Source: Verrucomicrobiales bacterium
Lineage (GTDB): Bacteria > Verrucomicrobiota > Verrucomicrobiia > Verrucomicrobiales > SLCJ01
Reading direction: 5' to 3'
NCBI GenBank assembly: GCA_007125835.1
Contig: SLCJ01000251.1
Coordinates: forward strand, 1-12,791
DNA length: 12,791 bases
Shown here in pieces: positions 6,867 through 12,791 of the stretch; positions within the stretch are counted from its first letter, which is position 1; each line of letters begins with the position of its first letter. The notes under the pieces were generated by a model. The model searched no databases and was not told the origin of the DNA. It worked only from the letters and a program-made list of their open reading frames with translations. Position numbers and translations under genes: made by a program.

Positions 6867-7039
6867 GGCGCTTTCCGTTTCTGGTTGGTGGAATGTTTCA
6901 GTGGTTTCCGCAAAACGAGGGCAAGCAGGACCGACACCACGAAGCCGATCGTGATGCCGGCTACGGTATAGGGCAGCGAATAGAGGGGGAAGAAGCCAAT
7001 GCCAGTGATTCTGGATGAGGCGAAGACAATGAGTTCCAA
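6854..7039 (-). CDS. Candidate small membrane protein (61 aa, TTG start)
   Basis: The frame encodes a short hydrophobic peptide with one clear membrane segment (about 24-43, TVAGITIGFVVSVLLALVLR), a preceding aromatic/hydrophobic stretch (IGFFPLYSLPY) and a basic tail (KPLKHSTNQKRK). Codon third positions in the middle are G/C-rich, like the real genes here, and the stop lies in a hairpin loop, both of which favour a real gene. Against it: the only upstream start is a TTG at 7039, directly after an in-frame TGA, without a convincing Shine-Dalgarno sequence. It may be the 3' remnant of a longer membrane protein whose 5' part has decayed. It would be transcribed in the same direction as the two-component operon, 85 bp upstream. 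I do not recognise the family. Confidence 0.35.
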   Translation of the reverse strand: MELIVFASSRITGIGFFPLYSLPYTVAGITIGFVVSVLLALVLRKPLKHSTNQKRKAPSES

Positions 7040-7046
7040 GGTTCAT

Positions 7047-7412
7047 TCGATCTCGAAAAAAGGGACCAGAAAATGCGGAGGAGAAGTGCGGGGAGGGGGT
7101 TTACCGAGATTATGGGAGATCGTTTCGTTTGGCAAGGGGTTTTGGGGAAGATTGCCGCTTTGAGAAACATGGCGGGCGGAACAGGCGCTGGGATTCATGG
7201 GTTGAGTCTGCTGAGGACTGTGCTGAATCTGGGCAACGCATGGGCCGTGCCGAGGCCATGGGCCAACAATGCACGCCCTGGCTTTCCCTCGAGATGATCG
7301 GGTTTCGCCAGGTCGCGGCTCGCGACGCAGAGACGACGCGGAGTACTGAACAAGAGCCCGCCTTGCTGCGATCTCGTCGCATTTCTTAACCATGGAGAAA
7401 AGCCCACACGCT
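7047..7412. other. Stretch without a convincing gene between the divergent operons
   Basis: Several frames are open here on both strands, but the peptides are rich in Arg, Ser and Pro with no hydrophobic core, motif or start signal, so I see no supported gene. The left part on the + strand is purine-rich (GGAGGAGAAG and GGGGAGGGGG around 7076-7098). It holds one perfect short hairpin (7312-7326) and a near-duplicate of CATGGGCC around 7240-7264. It may be a long regulatory region or the remains of a decayed gene. Confidence 0.5.
7312..7326. repeat. Perfect 6-bp hairpin in the divergent intergenic region
   Basis: GTCGCG (7312-7317) and CGCGAC (7321-7326) are perfect reverse complements around a GCT loop. 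No T-run follows on either strand. Its role is unknown; it could be a binding site or a transcript structure. Confidence 0.4.
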
Positions 7413-7430
7413 TTGTCACTTGCATGTCAG
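7413..7430 (+). promoter_or_regulatory. Pho-box-like direct repeat (operator site 2) upstream of the lipoprotein-protease operon
   Basis: TTGTCAC (7413-7419), four spacer bases TTGC, then ATGTCAG (7424-7430). The first half-site is identical to that of site 1, and the TGTCA cores are again exactly 11 bp apart. It points toward the + strand genes, in the orientation of a classical activating pho box. Ten bases downstream lies CATACA (7441-7446), a poor -10-like hexamer at the position seen in PhoB-activated promoters, and there is no good -35. Transcription would then start near 7453, just before the ATG at 7464. The site is inferred from pattern only. Confidence 0.5.
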
Positions 7431-7463
7431 GGAAAGTTCGCATACACCATGACTTACAGCACC

Positions 7464-10400
7464 ATGAGATATGCCACCTCCACTTTCCAATCCGAAGCTT
7501 TCCGTTTTTTTGCTTGCGCAGTGGTCCTGATCACTATGTTTTTTATGACTGCTTGTGGCGGCGGGAAGGAAAAGGATGCAGTTGAAGAGGATCCGAGCTT
7601 GTCATCCCACCCGGAAGAGAAGCAGGCTTCGGAAGCGCCGCCCGAAGCGACGATAGCCGAAACTTCGGAGTTCCCAGCGCTCACCGGGTCGGCGCTGGAG
7701 AGGCTTGTCGGGCACTGCGCACTGATCCGTGCTGAAGGTGAGCCGGATCGCGTTGGCGTCCTCGTCGGAGTGAATACTCGTGTTTCAGGCCTCTATGAGC
7801 ATCATATCATATGTGACCTTCCATCTGTTCCTGAATCCATCTTGTGTGCCTTCGGCTCGCAGGGGAGCTTCACGGTCACACGCGCGCATTTTGTGGTGAC
7901 GCTGCCGAATGGTTTGCAAGTTTACAGGTTTACGTGGGATCAGCGCATCCCGGGCCACTCAAGCGGGGCATCAAACGGTAACGCGGCGTTCTATGTGTGT
8001 GGGCTGGAAGCGTCGGGGCCACTGGCCGATGAAGGGAAGGCGTCCATTGGGGAAGAACTCGCAGTCCTGCGCAAGCGGCGTAGCGAATTGCTTGCGGCGC
8101 TCCCCGACCGACCTGATCCCTCAGTCCAGGAAGATGGGCCGACAAGTCGGGAGGAAATGGAAATCATGCGTTCCCTGGGTCGGAATGCGGCAGGCGAGTA
8201 TGCGGAGATTTCTCAGCGGATTCCCGAGCTAGAGGCGCAGCTTGCGCTCGCGATCGAAGGGGTCGAAGTCCGGCAGGTCGCGGTAGCCGCTAGTCTGGAG
8301 GAACTCACGGAGGACACCCCGGCACTGGCTGGCACCGTAATCGCGGCGCGTGACGGCAGAGTCCTTGCGATCCAGCATGGCGGGCGATGGGTTTTCATCG
8401 AAGAGGTGTTGGAGACCGCCTACAGCGAGCCTGCTCGGGTCACGTTGAATCTTCGCGGCAGACGGAACCAAGTGCACCTGTCTTGTACGGTCGATTGGGC
8501 GGTTGCTTTCGGCGAGATCGGGTGCTCGATTATCGTAGCCACAACCTATGAGCTGGAATCTCTGGAAGGCGGCAGCCTGGAGGAGAGGCTGGCCAACGTG
8601 GAACCCGAACCGATGGCAACGATCCGCTCGAGTTCGAGCGTCAGTAAAGCCTTGCGCTGGAATGGCACGCCCACTTCTGTCTGGATCAGGATTATTCCCG
8701 ATCACGCGCCAGACAAACCTATTATCGATGAGGTTATCGAGATTAACTTCACGGACCGGTTGCAGGCAAGATGGGGCAGGCAGCCCTCGTCGATCATCGC
8801 GATTCCAGAGCCCGAGCCGGACACACCTCCCGATCTTGCGGGTGAGGCCACAGTGCTGGACGCGAAAGGCACCATCCTCGACCTCGTCGCTGCAGGTGAT
8901 GGCTCGGTGCTCATGGTACAAACCGACAAGCCGCCCTACTGGCAGCCGCTTGATCTCAAGGCGGGGCTCTTCATGGAGACGCCGTGGAGCGCTGGGCCTG
9001 ATACCCTTCTTGCGGCGAGGGCTGGTGGGGTCCACCTGATTGATCGCAAGACCGGCATCGTGGAAACTTGGGATATCGACGGGCAGACCCGTTCCGGTTT
9101 GCAGATTCTGCAGCTGGATGGTGAGATCGTGGCGGTCGCAGCATCCTTGTCTGCACCCGATGCGCCTGTGCTCTTTACCACCACGAAGGAGGGGGCCTTT
9201 GTCGATCCGGTGAACTTCGAGGTGCTCGCCAATGGATTTGACATGTCTCCCGTTTTTTCGCGGGAAGACAGGTATCACGGACCCATTCCCCAATTGGATC
9301 CCGAGTCGCTCCGCGTGCGGGCCTCCCACGATGGGGCTCTGTTTGCGGTTTTTGGCGAAACCGTCACGGAGCGTGGGCGCGGTCAAGGTACCCGCGGATT
9401 CCAAATTATCGTGGACCCCACCTCAGCCGTGCACACGGAATCCGCCCGGGGAACCCACCTGCCCTCGCGCGGACGTCTGATTTCCGCTTCTTTCCCGGAC
9501 CACGGCGGCAAGGCGATCCAATTGCGAACCACGGCCGGCTCCGATTCCTTCCCCGGCCCAGCCGGAACTATCGTCTTTGCGGAAGCTGGGAGCCAACAGG
9601 CTCTGGCTCAGTTGCGCGGTGCCCCCGTGGTGCCGCCAGATCCCCGGAATGCCGATGGACCGCTTGCCCATGACAGGGGGCTTTATTTTGATTCGACTTT
9701 GGGCGTCCTGGTCATACCCGAGGAGCGAAAACTGCACCTAGTCCCCGTCAACATGCCACAACAGCCGCTGGCCGAGCCCCAATTCAATTTTGCCGGGGAA
9801 ACAGTTAGGATTCCCCTGCCCCAGGGAAGCAACCACAAGGCCTCGGCAGAAATTGGCGGCGACATCACAATCGACGGCACGGAAATCCTTTGGAGCATTC
9901 CCGTTGACGCGCCGAACGGCAATGCCAATCTGCAGCTCGAATGGACCGGCGAGCTCGGGTCTTCGATGAACAGCTCATTCACATACAACATTACTGGCCA
10001 AACCGTCGGCCGCCTGAGCGTCGAATCGAGCGATGGCAGAGCCACTCTTCCGCTGCGCCGCACTGGTATCATCGCCGGAGCTGGGAGCATTTTGGGATTC
10101 GCGGGTTCGGGTCATGTCATGCTCACCACAACGGGTAACAGATCCATGGCATGGAGTCTTGGTGACTGCCGCCTGCTTTTCTCGTTGGAGGAAAGGGTCC
10201 AGATGTTCTTTGGTGACGCAGACCAGCTTTACATCCTTGACGGCCAGGGTGTGCTGAAAGCCCATGACCTTCTGACTGGCGAATTGATCAACGAAGCGGC
10301 ACTGGCAAGCAGCCACCAAGGCAGGGCCAGCACCACCACTATCACAACCGGAATCTCTTCGAGGCTGCCCCTGCTTGCGGCCGAGCGCGTTGGCAGTGAC

Positions 10401-10991
10401 GCATACCTGCAACTCATAAACCGGCACACTCTTGAGTCCTATATTCTTGATTTTCCACGCGAAACCCACCAGCAGTTTTTCGTTCCCCATTTCACAACCA
10501 ATCCTTCAGGCCGCAGGACATGGTCCAACAATCTCCTGCTCTCTCGTGATGGGCCCGAGATCAGCGTGCGACCAATTGATGCCAGGTCGGTCAACGCCAG
10601 TCCCGATAAAAGCGGCAGATATGTGGTCACCCACCACGGCATCCTGGACACGGGTTCCGAACCACCAGCCATGATCCATTTTTCGGATCTTCCCGGCGGA
10701 GACCAGATGTCCCTCATGAGTGTGGACGTGTCGGGAGAGTATATGCTGCTGCGCTTGAATGATTCAGCGACCGGAGTGGCCGCCGTATCGGTAAGGGATA
10801 TTCGCTCTCCCGCTGAAGAGCTTTTCAAGATCAGGTGCCCAAGCCTCGGGGAAACTTCCAGACTCATGCTGATCAGCGGAATTGGCAGCTTGATCTTCCC
10901 CCCCAATAGAAATGCCTCGCGCCACAGCGTCTTCGAGCTGGACGTCCCTGCCATTCTGCGGGATCTGTCTGACACTGGGCACAACCCCTGA
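7464..10991 (+). CDS. Large envelope lipoprotein with Ig-like insert and beta-propeller-like regions
   Basis: The protein (1175 residues from this start) opens with a lipoprotein signal peptide: a hydrophobic core (FFACAVVLITMFF) and the lipobox MTAC-GGG, with the lipidated Cys at 31, followed by an acidic, disordered linker (about 35-75). Two beta-rich segments (about 78-185 and 277-370) are separated by a charged helical, possibly coiled-coil stretch (195-265). From about 460 to 760 and again from 850 to 1165 there are repeated short beta elements such as GGVHLIDRKTGIVETWDIDG and DQLYILDGQGVLKAHDLLTG, typical of PQQ/WD-like propellers. Between them an Ig-like segment (about 772-845) resembles the C-terminus of the downstream protease. 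No catalytic motif is seen, so a scaffold or sensor role is likely. I prefer the ATG at 7464, which gives a compact signal peptide. The ATG at 7449 (AGGGAAAG 12 bases upstream) and 7392 are alternatives; starting at 7392 would place the operator inside the gene. It is followed after 11 bp by the protease gene, presumably as one operon. Confidence 0.8.
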   Translation: MRYATSTFQSEAFRFFACAVVLITMFFMTACGGGKEKDAVEEDPSLSSHPEEKQASEAPPEATIAETSEFPALTGSALERLVGHCALIRAEGEPDRVGVLVGVNTRVSGLYEHHIICDLPSVPESILCAFGSQGSFTVTRAHFVVTLPNGLQVYRFTWDQRIPGHSSGASNGNAAFYVCGLEASGPLADEGKASIGEELAVLRKRRSELLAALPDRPDPSVQEDGPTSREEMEIMRSLGRNAAGEYAEISQRIPELEAQLALAIEGVEVRQVAVAASLEELTEDTPALAGTVIAARDGRVLAIQHGGRWVFIEEVLETAYSEPARVTLNLRGRRNQVHLSCTVDWAVAFGEIGCSIIVATTYELESLEGGSLEERLANVEPEPMATIRSSSSVSKALRWNGTPTSVWIRIIPDHAPDKPIIDEVIEINFTDRLQARWGRQPSSIIAIPEPEPDTPPDLAGEATVLDAKGTILDLVAAGDGSVLMVQTDKPPYWQPLDLKAGLFMETPWSAGPDTLLAARAGGVHLIDRKTGIVETWDIDGQTRSGLQILQLDGEIVAVAASLSAPDAPVLFTTTKEGAFVDPVNFEVLANGFDMSPVFSREDRYHGPIPQLDPESLRVRASHDGALFAVFGETVTERGRGQGTRGFQIIVDPTSAVHTESARGTHLPSRGRLISASFPDHGGKAIQLRTTAGSDSFPGPAGTIVFAEAGSQQALAQLRGAPVVPPDPRNADGPLAHDRGLYFDSTLGVLVIPEERKLHLVPVNMPQQPLAEPQFNFAGETVRIPLPQGSNHKASAEIGGDITIDGTEILWSIPVDAPNGNANLQLEWTGELGSSMNSSFTYNITGQTVGRLSVESSDGRATLPLRRTGIIAGAGSILGFAGSGHVMLTTTGNRSMAWSLGDCRLLFSLEERVQMFFGDADQLYILDGQGVLKAHDLLTGELINEAALASSHQGRASTTTITTGISSRLPLLAAERVGSDAYLQLINRHTLESYILDFPRETHQQFFVPHFTTNPSGRRTWSNNLLLSRDGPEISVRPIDARSVNASPDKSGRYVVTHHGILDTGSEPPAMIHFSDLPGGDQMSLMSVDVSGEYMLLRLNDSATGVAAVSVRDIRSPAEELFKIRCPSLGETSRLMLISGIGSLIFPPNRNASRHSVFELDVPAILRDLSDTGHNP

Positions 10992-11002
10992 GTTTTCATC
11001 CT

Positions 11003-12553
11003 ATGAGACCCGAAAGAATCCTCTTCCTCGCCATCGGCGCGATCTTCCTACCCATGCTCCACGCGGATGCCGGGCAGTCCGATGCGGCGGCACTCTTTAA
11101 GACCTTGGAGCCTTCCGTTGTCCTTATTTCCGACGAGGAGGGCGGCGGCAGCGGTGTGGTGATCTCCGAGGATGGCTTGATCCTCACCTGTTATCATGTG
11201 GTCAACACCCCGCTGGACCTCAGTGTGGACGCGATTGTCGAAGAAGACGGCAAGACGGCGAGAAAATCATTCCCACGAGCCGAAGTAATCGGTGTACATA
11301 AGCGTTATGATCTGGCGCTGCTCAAAGTGGATGCTCCGGGCATCCGTTTTCATCCCGCCGAACTTTCCGAATCCGACGAAGACACGGTGGCGGGCGGCAC
11401 TTGCTATGCCATCGGCTTCCCTTTTCTGCCAGATGGAGGAAAACCCTCCATCAGCATTACAAGGGGCATCATCAGTGCCCCGCGGCGCGAGATGGACGGT
11501 GTGCCATACATCCAACTCGACGCGGCCATCAACCCCGGTAACTCGGGTGGCGCGCTCATCAATGATGATGGCATGGTCATCGGCATTCCGACGATACGCA
11601 TCGAGGGATCGGACCGCATTGGCCTGGCATCGCCGGTCGCAAATGTGAAAAGGGAGCACTTTATCGACCCTGCCGATCGCGAGGGCGATCCGGCCGAGGC
11701 ACTGAGGCTCTCGAATATCGCTTCCACGCTTTTGATGCGTGATGCATTCTCTTTGCAGACCGATGACGAGGCGGTGGTCATCGCCATTCATCTCCAGCGT
11801 CAAGCACTTGCGCTTGAGCCGAACAACGCAGAATGGTCGACAGCTCTTGCTCGGATGAACAAGCGCATGCAGAGGTTCCCACTGACACGGGCCTACGCCG
11901 AAAATGCAGTGCGCCTTGATCCTGACAATTTGTACGCGAGGATGCTGCTGGCAGACGCGCACAGTGCCCTCGATGAGCCCGCCAAGGCCGCGCAACAACG
12001 CCTCGCATGCCTGCCGCTTCTCACGGACGAGACCGAGTCCGGTCTCAGGAATGCGCTCTTCACGGAATTGGCCTCGGAGCTTGCGGCGGCCGATGATCAT
12101 GCACGAGCCGTGTATGTCGTTTCCTGGGATCTCGCGCAGACGGGAAGTGATCCGGGGCCCGCACAGCGTCTGGTGTTGCAGAGGGCGGCCCGGGCGGTCT
12201 CCGAGCCCTTGATTCGTGAAATCATGGACCGAAAGAGCGGCCACAGCATCGAGGGCATGGAGGAGTTTGCCCGCGAAGCCGCCAACTCAGCGCCCCCCGA
12301 AATCCCGGCCGCGCCACAAGTGCCTGAGCGGCCGGAGAGATCAGCGACCGTGACAGCGGAAGTCTCATTCGGAGAGGAATACTCCGCCACCCTTGCCGAT
12401 GCACCGCCCGGTGTAAGGTATGATGCCGCAGCCGGTGTCCTCGAGTGGACGCCCGTGCCTTTCTCGACGTCCCGCGAGGTGCGTGTGCTTTTTCTACTTC
12501 AGGATGGGGAGGGGAACGAGGAGTTTCATGTCGAGACAATGCGCAGGTATTGA
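11003..12553 (+). CDS. Exported trypsin-like (HtrA/S1C-type) serine protease with TPR-like region and C-terminal Ig-like domain
   Basis: The 516-residue protein has a signal peptide (ILFLAIGAIFLPMLHADA, cleavage near 22-24) and then a trypsin-like protease domain (about 30-215). The catalytic triad is visible: His65 in LILTCYHVVN, Asp103 in RYDLALLKVD and Ser181 in NPGNSGGALI. The segment before the His reads TCY where DegP-like proteases usually have TNA. There is no PDZ domain; instead a helical TPR-like region follows (about 235-400; HLQRQALALEPNNAEW, AYAENAVRLDPDNLYARMLLADAH). After a Pro-rich linker (430-446) comes an Ig-like domain (about 448-511) with GVRYDAAAGVLEWTPVPF, the style of the putative Ig (He_PIG) family. 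It should cleave proteins in the periplasm or at the envelope. The gene starts 11 bp after the lipoprotein stop without a Shine-Dalgarno sequence, so the two are probably co-transcribed and co-regulated from the site at 7413-7430. Function as a protease is well supported; its substrates are unknown. Confidence 0.92.
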   Translation: MRPERILFLAIGAIFLPMLHADAGQSDAAALFKTLEPSVVLISDEEGGGSGVVISEDGLILTCYHVVNTPLDLSVDAIVEEDGKTARKSFPRAEVIGVHKRYDLALLKVDAPGIRFHPAELSESDEDTVAGGTCYAIGFPFLPDGGKPSISITRGIISAPRREMDGVPYIQLDAAINPGNSGGALINDDGMVIGIPTIRIEGSDRIGLASPVANVKREHFIDPADREGDPAEALRLSNIASTLLMRDAFSLQTDDEAVVIAIHLQRQALALEPNNAEWSTALARMNKRMQRFPLTRAYAENAVRLDPDNLYARMLLADAHSALDEPAKAAQQRLACLPLLTDETESGLRNALFTELASELAAADDHARAVYVVSWDLAQTGSDPGPAQRLVLQRAARAVSEPLIREIMDRKSGHSIEGMEEFAREAANSAPPEIPAAPQVPERPERSATVTAEVSFGEEYSATLADAPPGVRYDAAAGVLEWTPVPFSTSREVRVLFLLQDGEGNEEFHVETMRRY

Positions 12554-12740
12554 GCTGAGCTTCTGTTTTTGAGCGTTTTCGGATAGCCGGGGGAAGCCGC
12601 CAAAAACGGCGGCGATGTTTCGGTGCCGCAAATGACTGGCATCTTAGGCATGGTTGTTGGGTTTGTTTGATAAACATGTGAAAAAGGTTCGTGTGAAAGG
12701 ATTTGCTGGCCCTTTTCATCTTCTGCGGTTGGAAGGCAGA
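12554..12740. other. Non-coding tail after the protease gene
   Basis: This stretch is visibly less GC-rich than the coding regions and has T-runs (CTGTTTTTGAGCGTTTTCGG). A frame on the - strand (12786-12526) is open through most of it, but it overlaps the protease 3' end and its peptide has no domain signature. Apart from the hairpin at 12596-12613 I see nothing I can name. It may be a spacer or a copy of a dispersed repeat. Confidence 0.45.
12596..12613 (+). terminator. GC-rich hairpin downstream of the lipoprotein-protease operon (weak terminator candidate)
   Basis: GCCGCC (12596-12601) and GGCGGC (12608-12613) pair perfectly around an AAAAAC loop, 43 bp after the protease stop. The bases that follow (GATGTTTCGG) contain only a short T-run, so it is a poor classical intrinsic terminator. 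Its position still fits the 3' end of the operon. Confidence 0.45.
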
Positions 12741-12791
12741 ATGCCTCAGCAACTTCGACGAAGGCGATCTCTGGTGATCCGCACATCCGCC
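12741..12791 (+). CDS. Possible start of a further gene (17 codons visible)
   Basis: ATG at 12741 is preceded by GGAAGG (12731-12736) at a 4-base spacing, one of the better Shine-Dalgarno-like sequences in this window. The frame stays open to the window edge and gives a basic peptide (MPQQLRRRRSLVIRTSA). Seventeen codons are too few to establish coding character, so this is only a possibility. Confidence 0.2.
   Translation, partial: MPQQLRRRRSLVIRTSA

Noticed and set aside
7043..7393. 116-codon - strand frame in the divergent intergenic region
   Set aside because: The peptide is rich in Arg, Ser and Pro, without a hydrophobic core, motif or ribosome site; it is probably spurious.
8229..9404. 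391-codon - strand open frame inside the lipoprotein gene
   Set aside because: It is antisense to a protein with a clear lipoprotein signal and beta-repeat pattern. The antisense peptide shows no hydrophobic periodicity or motif and no ribosome site.
11267..12244. 325-codon - strand open frame opposite the protease gene
   Set aside because: The sense strand carries an intact catalytic triad and signal peptide. The antisense frame is a by-product of codon bias.
1..12791. CRISPR array, tRNA or rRNA genes, and IS-type long terminal inverted repeats
   Set aside because: I looked for regularly spaced repeats, cloverleaf-like segments and paired ends around the transposase and saw none.

Overview
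The window is GC-rich (clearly above 55% by eye) and looks like a chromosome segment of a Gram-negative-type bacterium. Exported SLBB-like, ankyrin, TPR and Ig-like architectures, an envelope lipoprotein and a REP-associated tyrosine transposase together resemble what is common in the Planctomycetes-Verrucomicrobia group. I favour Verrucomicrobia, but this is inference from protein style, not from a marker gene.

Layout, left to right: (i) the last 35 codons of an unidentified + strand gene (1-108); (ii) a short intergenic stretch with two adjacent GC-rich hairpins, then an intact REP-associated tyrosine transposase on the - strand (314-1288); (iii) a three-gene - strand operon transcribed from about 6768 down to 1374, encoding an exported TPR/ankyrin/SLBB-like protein, a membrane histidine kinase and an OmpR/PhoB-type response regulator, whose genes overlap by ATGA at both junctions; (iv) a regulatory region of about 700 bp (6769-7463) with a candidate small membrane protein ORF; (v) a + strand two-gene operon encoding a large lipoprotein (7464-10991) and, after an 11-bp gap, an exported trypsin-like (HtrA/S1C-type) serine protease with TPR-like and Ig-like C-terminal regions (11003-12553); (vi) a non-coding tail with a hairpin and possibly the first codons of another + strand gene.

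The most interesting point is in the divergent regulatory region. Two sites share the same architecture, TTGTCAC-N4-xTGTCA, which is a direct repeat of TGTCA with an 11-bp period like the binding sites of OmpR/PhoB-family regulators. One (6799-6816) overlaps the predicted -35 of the two-component operon. The other (7413-7430) lies just upstream of the lipoprotein-protease operon. Working hypothesis: an envelope-sensing module, loosely analogous to Cpx/DegP, in which the exported ankyrin/SLBB protein works with the kinase and the regulator controls both its own operon and the lipoprotein-protease pair. The repeats, overlaps and domains are visible in the sequence; the regulatory circuit is inference.
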